Source: Methylotenera oryzisoli_B (GTDB lineage: Bacteria > Pseudomonadota > Gammaproteobacteria > Burkholderiales > Methylophilaceae). Taken from it: a stretch of DNA of 64,000 nucleotides. Under the pieces are notes generated by a model. That model was not told where the DNA came from and did no database searches. It was given only the letters and a program-made list of their open reading frames with translations. Of the stretch, positions 15,018 through 22,852 are shown piece by piece. The translations under genes were made by a program, and so were the position numbers. The stretch's first letter is position 1. The number at the start of each line of letters is the position of its first letter. Location: NCBI GenBank assembly GCA_965613685.1, contig OZ277031.1, positions 1,302,001-1,366,000 of the forward strand, given 5' to 3'.

Positions 15018-16028
15018 ATGCATCCTACTTCAAACGCGTTCCGTTATTTTAAAGGCCTGGTGTTAGCGGCCACCCTATTGGCTTTGTGCGTGGTGTCCTT
15101 GGGCGCTTACGTGCGCTTAACCGATGCCGGTTTGGGTTGCCCGGATTGGCCAGGCTGCTACGGCACCTTAACCGTGCCACAAAGTGAAGCGGCCATCTTG
15201 CAAGCGCAAACCACTTACCCAGACAGCGCCGTGGAAGTGGGCAAAGCCTGGCGTGAAATGGCGCACCGTTATTTAGCCGGCACATTGGGCTTGTTGGTGT
15301 TGGCGATTTTTGTATTGGGCTGGAAAGCGCGCAATGAAATCAAAAGCTCGCCCTACACCTCCAGCTTTTTACTGCTGCTAATCGGCTTTCAAGCCATGCT
15401 AGGCATGTGGACCGTGACCATGCTGCTCAAACCGGCCATCGTCAGCGGCCATTTGCTAGGCGGCATGTCGACCTTGGCGGTGCTCAGTTGGCTGGCGCAT
15501 CGGCATTGGGGTTATTACTCCGACAGCATTGTGACCTGCCAGCGCTTGCGCTTGGCCATCCGCTTCGCTTTAGTTTTGCTGTTCATGCAGATCTTTTTAG
15601 GCGGCTGGACCAGCACCAATTACGCGGCCCTAGCCTGCACCGATTTCCCCACTTGCCATGGCGCTTGGGTGCCTGACATGGACTTTAAAGATGCCTTCCA
15701 CATGGTGCGCGAACTGGGCTTAAGCAAAGACGGCAGCGCCTTGTCTTTGGCCTCGTTAACGGCCATCCAATGGACACACCGCGTTGGGGCTTTGGTGAGC
15801 TTTATTTACTTGGGCGCGCTGGGCTTAACTACTTTAAAATACTGGCAATTAAAACGCTGGAGCGTTTTATTGTTGGTCGCTTTGATTACGCAAATCGCAT
15901 TGGGCATCAGCAACTTGGTGTTGCATTTGCCTTTGGTGTTGGCGGTGGCACACAACTTCACTGCGGCTTTATTGGTGATCATCGTGGTGGTATTGAATTC
16001 TAAAATTAGCGGTGGCAAAGCCAACTAG
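15018..16028 (+). CDS. ctaA: Haem A synthase CtaA/Cox15
   Basis: The protein has 336 residues with eight predicted membrane helices. Haem-binding histidines occur in the expected helices (EMAHRYLAG, VSGHLLGG, WTHRVGAL, AHNFTAAL), and GAYVRLTDAGLGCPDWPGC is the family's N-terminal signature with a cysteine pair in the first periplasmic loop. I chose the ATG at 15018 directly after the upstream stop; an ATG at 15003 would overlap that gene. Known: Cox15 oxidises haem O to haem A. It is in one transcript with the Sco-like gene and probably ctaB. Confidence 0.94.
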   Translation: MHPTSNAFRYFKGLVLAATLLALCVVSLGAYVRLTDAGLGCPDWPGCYGTLTVPQSEAAILQAQTTYPDSAVEVGKAWREMAHRYLAGTLGLLVLAIFVLGWKARNEIKSSPYTSSFLLLLIGFQAMLGMWTVTMLLKPAIVSGHLLGGMSTLAVLSWLAHRHWGYYSDSIVTCQRLRLAIRFALVLLFMQIFLGGWTSTNYAALACTDFPTCHGAWVPDMDFKDAFHMVRELGLSKDGSALSLASLTAIQWTHRVGALVSFIYLGALGLTTLKYWQLKRWSVLLLVALITQIALGISNLVLHLPLVLAVAHNFTAALLVIIVVVLNSKISGGKAN

Positions 16029-16112
16029 ATTTACCTTTTAATTTTTTTAATGGCATGGCCGAGCAATCACCAGCCATGCCAGATAACGAATAAACCAAAT
16101 AACGAGTAACCC

Positions 16113-17009
16113 ATGACCAGTCAGACGCAAACCATGCAAAACTTAGGCGCTAGCTTTAAAAACTTCTTCTCGCTGTGCAAACCACGAGTCACCTCGCTAA
16201 TCGTGTTTACCGCGCTCATAGGCATGTTCATGGGCACGCCAGGCATGGTGCCTTGGACATTGTTGATCGCCACCACCTTGGGCATCGCCTTTGCCTCTGG
16301 CGCCGCGGCCGCGTTCAACTGTTTAATTGAACACAAGATAGATGCCATCATGGCCCGCACCCGTGGCCGCGCTTTGCCGACTGGCCAAGTGTCGTCTGGC
16401 CAAACCGGCGTGTTTGCCACGCTATTGGGCGCAACCGGTTTAGGCATTTTGTATGTTTACGTGAACCCATTGACCATGTGGCTAACCTTTGCCACCTTTG
16501 TTGGCTACGCCGTGGTGTACACGGTGTTTTTAAAACCGGCCACCCCGATGAACATCGTCATAGGCGGTGCATCGGGCGCCATGCCACCGATATTAGGTTG
16601 GGCCGCAGTGAATAACGTGGTGGCCCCGGAATCGCTGATTATGTTTTTAATCATCTTCGTTTGGACGCCACCGCACTTCTGGGCACTGGCTTTATACCGC
16701 CGCGAAGAATACGCCAAAGTCGGCATGCCTATGCTGCCGGTCACGCACGGCGAAGCGTTCACCTTGCTGCACATTTTGCTCTACACCATCATTTTAGTGG
16801 CCGTGGCGCTGATGCCTTATGCCATGGGCATGAGCGGCCTTATCTACTTAGCCTCATCGGTGATTTTAAATGCCATTTTTATGGCCTACGTGATTGGCTT
16901 ATACCGCCAGTATTCCGATGATTTAGCGAAACGCACTTTTAGGTATTCCATCGTTTACCTCACCCTATTGTTCGCCGCCTTGCTGGTCGACCACTACTGG
17001 TTTTTCTAA
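16113..17009 (+). CDS. ctaB: Protohaem IX farnesyltransferase (haem O synthase)
   Basis: This 298-residue UbiA-type prenyltransferase has about nine membrane helices. The prenyl diphosphate site is NCLIEHKIDAIMARTRGR (N, D, D and R conserved), and the second typical loop YRREEYAKVGMPMLPV is intact. Known: CtaB (CyoE) adds a farnesyl group to haem B, giving haem O, the substrate of CtaA. Gene order SURF1, Sco-like, ctaA, ctaB supports haem A supply to the ctaC-E oxidase. It is followed by a strong terminator. Confidence 0.95.
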   Translation: MTSQTQTMQNLGASFKNFFSLCKPRVTSLIVFTALIGMFMGTPGMVPWTLLIATTLGIAFASGAAAAFNCLIEHKIDAIMARTRGRALPTGQVSSGQTGVFATLLGATGLGILYVYVNPLTMWLTFATFVGYAVVYTVFLKPATPMNIVIGGASGAMPPILGWAAVNNVVAPESLIMFLIIFVWTPPHFWALALYRREEYAKVGMPMLPVTHGEAFTLLHILLYTIILVAVALMPYAMGMSGLIYLASSVILNAIFMAYVIGLYRQYSDDLAKRTFRYSIVYLTLLFAALLVDHYWFF

Positions 17010-17030
17010 GCCATCGGTTGATAGGATAAT

Positions 17031-17060
17031 AAAAAAGCCACTGACTGCAGTGGCTTTTTT
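17031..17060. terminator. Terminator between ctaB and the convergent higA-like gene
   Basis: AAAAAAGCCACTG and CAGTGGCTTTTTT form a perfect 13-bp stem with a four-base loop. A- and T-runs allow action in both directions. Confidence 0.9.
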
Positions 17061-17082
17061 TATGGATCAATGTTGCCTGAGA

Positions 17083-17394
17083 TTAGGCCATGGCGGCACT
17101 TACTTTGGCATTGAATTTACTGCGTGCTTGCCACAAATCGTAGCTGGTTTGTTCGGCCAACCAAATATCTGCACGCCCACCATTTTCAACACCCAACCAC
17201 TTTTCAAGCCGCAACGCCATCTCTGGCGAAATCGCCGCACGGCCATTTAATACCCGAGACAAGGATGGCCTAGCTACGCCTAATTGCAAGGCGGCTTCCG
17301 TGACAGATAAGCCCAAAGCTGGCAACACATCGTCTCTTAATGTCTCGCCGGGATGCGTTGGCTCTATGCCTTTGTTATTGATGATTTTAATCAT
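17083..17394 (-). CDS. HigA-family antitoxin-like transcriptional regulator, no toxin seen
   Basis: The protein has 103 residues. The Xre-type helix-turn-helix is typical of HigA/VapI proteins: THPGETLRDDVLPALGLS at the start, then AALQLGVARPSLSRVLNGR and MALRLEKWLG. Known: HigA usually follows the toxin gene higB and represses the pair. No higB frame lies on either side; upstream is a hairpin-rich noncoding region. It may be an orphan antitoxin or a stand-alone regulator. It is convergent with ctaB. Confidence 0.85.
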   Translation of the reverse strand: MIKIINNKGIEPTHPGETLRDDVLPALGLSVTEAALQLGVARPSLSRVLNGRAAISPEMALRLEKWLGVENGGRADIWLAEQTSYDLWQARSKFNAKVSAAMA

Positions 17395-17440
17395 AATGGA
17401 CTAAGCCTAATACGTAAGATTGCAAATAGCAATTGCAAAC

Positions 17441-17560
17441 AAAAAAAGCCCCGACTCAAAGGGGAGAGAGCCGGGGCAAAATGCCTTAAATTTTAAGGCT
17501 TCCGCTCAGGGAGGAAGAGCGGAACGCTAGCTAACAATTGCAATTAGCTATCATGGGCTG
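17441..17560 (-). ncRNA. Candidate small RNA with C-rich hairpin loops and terminator
   Basis: Read on the minus strand, this noncoding region shows a series of hairpins. The first is an AT-rich stem (17528-17550). Next is an 8-bp stem TTCCGCTC/GAGCGGAA with loop TTCCTCCCT (17500-17524), then GCCTTAAA pairing with itself (17483-17499), and last GCCCCG/CGGGGC (17448-17477) with a pyrimidine loop followed by seven T. The last is a good intrinsic terminator. C-rich loops facing outward look like anti-Shine-Dalgarno seeds of trans-acting sRNAs. On the opposite strand the first G-rich loop contains AGGGAGGA, which would fit CsrA binding. The 5' end is not defined. Confidence 0.5.
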
Positions 17561-17658
17561 TCAGACTGAACGCCCTTTCCTTTGGTTCCGATTCATTTGT
17601 AATAGTTTGTGTCGCCTTAGCGCCTACCTTTTGGCCTATCCCATGCGATAATAAGGCC

Positions 17659-19851
17659 ATGGAAAATCAATCGAATTTACTTGCCGATCTGAACAACAAG
17701 CAATTGGAAGCGGTGACTTTACCGCACCAATCTGCCTTAATTTTGGCGGGTGCCGGCAGCGGTAAAACACGCGTATTAACGGCGCGCATTGCCTGGCTTA
17801 TTCAAACTGGGCAAGTGTCGCCAACCGGCTTATTGGCCGTGACGTTTACCAACAAAGCCGCCAAGGAAATGTTGACCCGCATTACCGCTTCCTTGCCGAT
17901 TAACACGCGCGGCATGTGGGTGGGCACTTTTCACGGTTTGTGTAACCGCTTATTGCGCGCTCACCATCGCGAAGCCGGCTTGCCTGCCAGCTTTCAAATT
18001 CTAGACATTGCCGACCAATTGTCCGTCATCAAACGCTTGATGAAATTAATGAACGTGGACGATGAAAAATTCCCACCCAAGCAAGTGCAAAACTTCATCA
18101 ACGGTTGCAAAGACGAAGGCATGCGTGCCAACAAAGTGGAAGCCTACGACGCGCATTCGCAAAAGATGCGCGAAATTTTTGAAGAATACGACAAGCAATG
18201 CCAGCGCGATGGCGTGGCCGATTTTGCCGAGCTGTTATTGCGTTGCTACGAATTATTGGAGCGCGACGCTAACATCCGCCAGCATTACCAAAGCCGCTTC
18301 AAATACATCTTGGTCGACGAATTTCAAGACACCAATCGCTTGCAATACCTATGGCTAAAATTACTGGCTGGCCCAGACAATTGCCTATTTGCCGTGGGTG
18401 ACGACGACCAATCCATTTACGGCTTTCGCGGCGCGCGCGTGGGCAACATGCGCGACTTTGAAAAAGATTTTCAGATACAGCACATCGTTAAGCTGGAAGA
18501 AAACTACCGTTCGCACAGCAATATATTGGATGCGGCCAACGCCATCATTTCGCACAACACCAACCGCCTAGGCAAAAACCTGTGGACTTCGGCCGGCGCC
18601 GGTGAGCCGGTGCGCGTCTACGATGCGTATAACGATAACGACGAAGCGCAATTCATTGTCGATGAAATTAAAATGCTGCATTGCGAGGGCACCTCATTGG
18701 GTGAGATCGCCCTCTTGTACCGGTCCAACGCGCAATCGCGCATCTTAGAGCACGCTTTGTTTTCGGCCAATTTGCCTTACCGCGTTTACGGCGGTTTGCG
18801 CTTTTTTGAACGTGCGGAAATCAAGCATGCCTTGGCCTACATGCGCTTAATCGCCAACGCCAACGACGACACCGCCTTGTTGCGCGTGATTAACTTTCCG
18901 GCACGCGGCATAGGCGCACGCAGCCTAGAGCAACTGCAAGAAAGCGCACGGGCGGAGAATTGCAGCATCTGGCAAGCGGCCATCAACAAAGTCGGTAACG
19001 GCAAATTGGGTGCCAAAGGCATAGAGGGGTTTGTCGCCTTAATCCGGCAAATGGTTGACCAAGCTTACGGCATCAGCTTGGCGGAACTGACCGAATTGGC
19101 CACCTCGCTATCGGGCTTAATGGCGCATTACGAAAACGACAAAGAAGGTGAAGACCGCATCGAAAACTTGAAAGAGTTGGTGACGGCAGCGGTGTCGTTT
19201 ACCAACCAAGATTTTGGCAACCACAACAACGTCGACGGCGAAACCGAGCAAGATTTGCTCACGCAATTTTTAAGTCACGCCAGTTTGGAAGCCGGCGAAC
19301 ACCAAGCCGACGTTGGCAAGGAAGCCTTGCAACTGATGACGGTGCATGCCTCCAAGGGCTTGGAATTTAAAGTGGTGTTCATCAGCGGTTTGGAAGAAGG
19401 TTTGTGCCCACACGAACAAAGCATGTACGAAACCCAAGGCCTAGAAGAAGAGCGGCGCTTGATGTACGTGGCGGTGACCCGCGCGCGCCAACGCTTGTAT
19501 TTAAGCCACGCGCAAAGCCGCATGCTGCATGGCAAGGTGCGCTACGGCATCGCCTCGCGCTTTTTAGATGAAATCCCCGAGGCCTTACTCAAACGCCTTA
19601 ACAGCAAACCGGTGGCGAAAAGCGGCCGCGATTACAATGCCATGCCGGCCATCATGAGCGCGCAACAAAGTGTGAGCCAAAAAAATGCCATGCCGTGGAA
19701 AATAGGCCAGCAAGTGGCCCATGCGAAATTTGGTAACGGGGTGGTGGTGAGTTACGAAGGCAATGCCAGCGACATGCGCGTGCAAGTGAATTTTGGCCAC
19801 CAAGGTTTGAAGTGGTTGGCCATGGAGTTCGCTAAGCTCACCCCCATTTAG
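17659..19851 (+). CDS. uvrD: UvrD/Rep-type DNA helicase II
   Basis: This 730-residue superfamily 1A helicase has Walker A GAGSGKT at residues 31-37, Walker B LVDEFQDTN, motif III GDDDQSIYGFRGA, motif IV NYRSH, motif V TVHASKGLEF and motif VI VTRARQRLYLSHA. The C-terminal Tudor-like tail (GQQVAHAKFGNGVVVSYEG) is present, as in UvrD/PcrA. Known: it acts in nucleotide excision and mismatch repair, unwinding 3' to 5'. Length is normal. The start at 17659 is the only ATG before the first conserved motif. The upstream region is shared with the candidate sRNA on the other strand. Confidence 0.96.
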   Translation: MENQSNLLADLNNKQLEAVTLPHQSALILAGAGSGKTRVLTARIAWLIQTGQVSPTGLLAVTFTNKAAKEMLTRITASLPINTRGMWVGTFHGLCNRLLRAHHREAGLPASFQILDIADQLSVIKRLMKLMNVDDEKFPPKQVQNFINGCKDEGMRANKVEAYDAHSQKMREIFEEYDKQCQRDGVADFAELLLRCYELLERDANIRQHYQSRFKYILVDEFQDTNRLQYLWLKLLAGPDNCLFAVGDDDQSIYGFRGARVGNMRDFEKDFQIQHIVKLEENYRSHSNILDAANAIISHNTNRLGKNLWTSAGAGEPVRVYDAYNDNDEAQFIVDEIKMLHCEGTSLGEIALLYRSNAQSRILEHALFSANLPYRVYGGLRFFERAEIKHALAYMRLIANANDDTALLRVINFPARGIGARSLEQLQESARAENCSIWQAAINKVGNGKLGAKGIEGFVALIRQMVDQAYGISLAELTELATSLSGLMAHYENDKEGEDRIENLKELVTAAVSFTNQDFGNHNNVDGETEQDLLTQFLSHASLEAGEHQADVGKEALQLMTVHASKGLEFKVVFISGLEEGLCPHEQSMYETQGLEEERRLMYVAVTRARQRLYLSHAQSRMLHGKVRYGIASRFLDEIPEALLKRLNSKPVAKSGRDYNAMPAIMSAQQSVSQKNAMPWKIGQQVAHAKFGNGVVVSYEGNASDMRVQVNFGHQGLKWLAMEFAKLTPI

Positions 19852-19870
19852 GCTAAGCCGTATTTAATGG

Positions 19871-20605
19871 CTAGTTAGCCGTTGTATGCACAAACACGTC
19901 TTCGTAACTGGCATACAAGCTGGTCATCATGACCGGCACGGCAACCAATAAACCCACACCAAATGGAATGATGGCGACCAGCAACATCAAGGTGAAAATC
20001 ACGCCATAAACAAAGAACGGCAACAGGTTTTTTAAGCAGACCATGAAGCTTAATTTCAGCGCTTGGCCGGCCGTTAAATTATTCAAACCCACCAATAATG
20101 GCGCGTACCAATAGGCCATCAAAATCGGCACGATGCACAACATAGCAAAAAACAAGGGTGGCAGCATGGCGTCGGCTTGCTCGGTGGTGAGGCCTTGCTC
20201 TAATTTAATGGCGGCAATGGTCGCGCTGTCCATGCTTAACACCACCATGACGGCCACAGCCAGCAAGCTGGCCATGTAAATACCGCCCACGCTAATGAGC
20301 TGCGAGGTGTTTTTCTTAAAGCCAGCAAACAAGTGATTGATTTCCAAATCCTGCTGCTGCGCCACGGCTTGGCAGCCCCACATCATGCCAGCGGCAAACA
20401 CCGGCGCTAACAAAGTGGTGATCACTGAGCCAATCAAGGGGATCATTGAGATGGGCAAAATGATGGCTAGGTAAATCACCCAGAGGATGATCCACATGGC
20501 CGGGTTGGCTCTAAACAATTGAAAGCCGCGCACCGTCCAAGCCCATGCGTGGCTGGTAGGCACTTGCCTAAATTGCGGTAAGGTCGTTGGATTATCGGTA
20601 CTCAT
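19871..20605 (-). CDS. BPSS1780-like multi-pass membrane protein
   Basis: The protein has 244 residues and about six membrane helices. The N-terminal motif (SHAWAWTVRGFQLFRANPAMWI) is characteristic of the BPSS1780 family of betaproteobacterial inner-membrane proteins of unknown function. The ATG at 20605 is preceded by AGGAT overlapping the end of thrB, so thrB and this gene are one operon with a 6-base gap. No catalytic motifs are seen. Role unknown. Confidence 0.8.
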   Translation of the reverse strand: MSTDNPTTLPQFRQVPTSHAWAWTVRGFQLFRANPAMWIILWVIYLAIILPISMIPLIGSVITTLLAPVFAAGMMWGCQAVAQQQDLEINHLFAGFKKNTSQLISVGGIYMASLLAVAVMVVLSMDSATIAAIKLEQGLTTEQADAMLPPLFFAMLCIVPILMAYWYAPLLVGLNNLTAGQALKLSFMVCLKNLLPFFVYGVIFTLMLLVAIIPFGVGLLVAVPVMMTSLYASYEDVFVHTTAN

Positions 20606-20611
20606 GGCGGC

Positions 20612-21550
20612 TTATCCTAGCGTGCGTAAGGTCAATATGCGTTTAAAGTGATCGGGATCTTTAGCGTGGGTTAATTCACCGGCCTGCGGGAAGATTTTAT
20701 CGTGCAAGCGTGACAACCAAAAGCGCAAGGCGGCCGTGCGCAACAAGCTAGGCCAAGCCGCTTGTTCGGCAGCGCTAAACGGCCGCACTGCTTGGTAGGC
20801 GTCTAACATGGCGCTCAAGCGACTGGCATCAAACTGGCCGTCTGCTTCCACGCACCAATCGTTAACGGCAATCGCCAAATCGTAGGCCAGCACATCGTGG
20901 CAAGCGTAGTAAAAATCAATCAAGCCGCCTATTTCATCGCCATCAAACAACACGTTGTCACGGAATAAATCGGCATGAATGACGCCGCTGGGCAAAGCGG
21001 ACACGTCCAACTTGGCTTGAAAGGCCATGCTGTCGCTCAACAAAGTTTGCTCGGCCGCGCTCAAGTGCGGCATGACCATGGCCGCGGTGTGCTCGCGCCA
21101 ATCTGCGCCACGTGTATTGTGGCTATTGTGGTGATTAGGCTGCAAATCAAACGACAAGCTGGCCACGTGCATCTGCGCCAACACGCGACCGACGGCACGG
21201 CATTGGGCCAAATTGGGATCGACCACGTCTTGGCCTTTTAAACAACTGATCAACACCGCCGGCTTGCCGTTTAAGCTGTGCAAACTTTGACCGGATTGGT
21301 CTTTAATCGGGGCTGGGCAAGGAATGCCGTGGGCGGCCAGGTGGCTCATTAAATCAATAAAATACGGCAGCTCTTCCAAGCTGTTGTGCTCAAATAAAGT
21401 CAGCACGTATTTGGCTTGGCTGGTGGTGACGAAGTAATTGGTGTTGGTGATGCCGGAAGCGATGCCTTTTAATTCCTGCAACTCACCAATGGCGTAATCC
21501 TTAAGCCAAGCTTGCAATTGGGTAAAACTGACTGTGGTGAATACCGACAT
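20612..21550 (-). CDS. thrB: Homoserine kinase, aminoglycoside-phosphotransferase type
   Basis: This 312-residue protein has the APH/ThrB fold: N-terminal nucleotide-binding lobe (GIASGITNTNYFV), catalytic loop VIHADLFRDNVLF with Asp and Asn, and metal-binding LIDFYYACHD. Known: this form (ThrB type II) phosphorylates homoserine in threonine synthesis and is typical of Pseudomonas and betaproteobacteria, unlike the GHMP-type enzyme of E. coli. It is followed closely by the BPSS1780-like gene, and a terminator separates it from the DUF2782 gene upstream. Confidence 0.92.
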   Translation of the reverse strand: MSVFTTVSFTQLQAWLKDYAIGELQELKGIASGITNTNYFVTTSQAKYVLTLFEHNSLEELPYFIDLMSHLAAHGIPCPAPIKDQSGQSLHSLNGKPAVLISCLKGQDVVDPNLAQCRAVGRVLAQMHVASLSFDLQPNHHNSHNTRGADWREHTAAMVMPHLSAAEQTLLSDSMAFQAKLDVSALPSGVIHADLFRDNVLFDGDEIGGLIDFYYACHDVLAYDLAIAVNDWCVEADGQFDASRLSAMLDAYQAVRPFSAAEQAAWPSLLRTAALRFWLSRLHDKIFPQAGELTHAKDPDHFKRILTLRTLG

Positions 21551-21595
21551 AAATTAAGCGATTGAGTAAGGTGTGTGCACGCGGTGCTGATTATC

Positions 21596-21619
21596 AAAAA
21601 GGCTAGCTCGCGCTAGCCT
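21596..21619 (-). terminator. Terminator after the DUF2782 gene
   Basis: On the minus strand AGGCTAGC and GCTAGCCT form an 8-bp stem with a four-base loop, followed by TTTTT. It separates the DUF2782 gene from thrB, which therefore needs its own promoter. Confidence 0.75.
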
Positions 21620-21633
21620 GGTGTGCCATGCGT

Positions 21634-21981
21634 TTAAAATCGGAATATCGTCCATTTAGGAATGCTCATGGGTTGCACCGGGCCGTTATTAATCCATGCG
21701 CCGTCTTGGTCTTCTTTGTGCAAGTAATACGGCACACCATGGGCTGGGGTGATTTTCATCATGTAGAGCTGACCGCCTATGCGGTATTCTTCTATGGTTT
21801 CACCGTTCTTTTTAATGATGGTGATTTGCGGTTCATCGGCGTTTTCTTCGTTGCTGATGGCCGGCGGCGGCAATTCTTCTAGGGTTTGCAAATCGGCTGG
21901 CGGCGCTTTATTGTCGGCGGCAACCACAGGCAGTGCCATGAACGCTAGCAACAGGGCTAAACTTAGGTGGATTTTTCGCAT
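21634..21981 (-). CDS. DUF2782 periplasmic protein
   Basis: The protein has 115 residues from the ATG at 21981; an in-frame GTG at 21990 would add three. A signal peptide (cleavage after VVAAD region, about residue 22) and a mature part with VTIIKKNGETIEEYRIGG-like sequence match DUF2782, in which a strand-rich domain reads LYMMKITP and GVPYYL. Known: the gene is often next to polA and thrB in betaproteobacteria, as here, but the function is unknown. Confidence 0.85.
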   Translation of the reverse strand: MRKIHLSLALLLAFMALPVVAADNKAPPADLQTLEELPPPAISNEENADEPQITIIKKNGETIEEYRIGGQLYMMKITPAHGVPYYLHKEDQDGAWINNGPVQPMSIPKWTIFRF

Positions 21982-22077
21982 GACGGGCACTCGCTCTCTT
22001 TTTTATACTATCGATTGCAACGCTTTTATTTTAACAAATTACCTGCGCCTAGTCTTAGCTAGATTGCAAATAAAGGC

Positions 22078-22815
22078 TTATAAATAAAGTTGCACGCGTT
22101 CTTCCTCGGCCGACAATTTAAAGCCACGCGCTTCGTAATGCTTGAAGATGGCCTCAACAATTTTTGCCGGCTCGTCTATCACCTGAATTAAATCCAGGTC
22201 TTCTGGCGCAATCATTTTTTCATTGACCAAGGTGGTTTTAATCCAATCGAGCAAGCCACGCCAAAACGGTTCGCAGACCAAGATGATGGGGATCTTGATG
22301 GTTTTGCCGGTTTGCACCAAGGTCACCGCTTCCATCACTTCGTCCAAAGTGCCAAAGCCGCCTGGCATGACCACGTAAGCATTGGCGTATTTAACGAACA
22401 TGACTTTACGCATGAAGAAATGCTTGAAATTTTGGCTGATGTCTTGATAAGGGTTGCGAGTTTGCTCGTGCGGCAACTCGATGTTCAAGCCCACGCTAGG
22501 CGATGGCCCAGGGTAAGCGCCTTTATTGGCCGCTTCCATGATGCCGGGGCCGCCACCGGAAATCACGCTAAAACCGGACTCACTTAACAGCCTTGCAACC
22601 TCTTCGGTTAGCTTATAATACGGGTGGTCTACTGGCGTGCGTGCACTGCCGAATATAGACACGGCCGGGGTGATGGCTTTGAGTCGCTCGGTGGCCTCAA
22701 CGAATTCTGCCATAATCTCAAAGGCACGCCAGGACTCTTGTCCGGTTTGATGCACGCCCTGCGTATCGGGGTCACAGATGTTGGGGACCTTTTGCGGTTT
22801 TTTTGTAACACTCAT
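22078..22815 (-). CDS. LOG-family nucleotide phosphoribohydrolase (TIGR00730-like)
   Basis: The protein has 245 residues with a Rossmann-like fold. SIFGSAR near residue 55, SGGGPGIMEAANKGA, and the family motif MPGGFGTLDEVMEA with its catalytic Glu and Arg-containing loop are present. Known: LOG proteins remove ribose 5-phosphate from cytokinin nucleotides or AMP; in bacteria the substrate is often undefined. The start is only 37 bases from polA on the other strand, so promoters of the two genes must overlap each other or the coding regions. Confidence 0.9.
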   Translation of the reverse strand: MSVTKKPQKVPNICDPDTQGVHQTGQESWRAFEIMAEFVEATERLKAITPAVSIFGSARTPVDHPYYKLTEEVARLLSESGFSVISGGGPGIMEAANKGAYPGPSPSVGLNIELPHEQTRNPYQDISQNFKHFFMRKVMFVKYANAYVVMPGGFGTLDEVMEAVTLVQTGKTIKIPIILVCEPFWRGLLDWIKTTLVNEKMIAPEDLDLIQVIDEPAKIVEAIFKHYEARGFKLSAEEERVQLYL

Positions 22816-22852
22816 GTTCTGGCACCTAAGTAATAATTGAAAGCGCGACTTT

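Noticed and set aside
17395..17658. higB toxin gene
   Set aside because: No open frame with RelE/HigB features exists on either strand; the region is hairpin-rich and noncoding.
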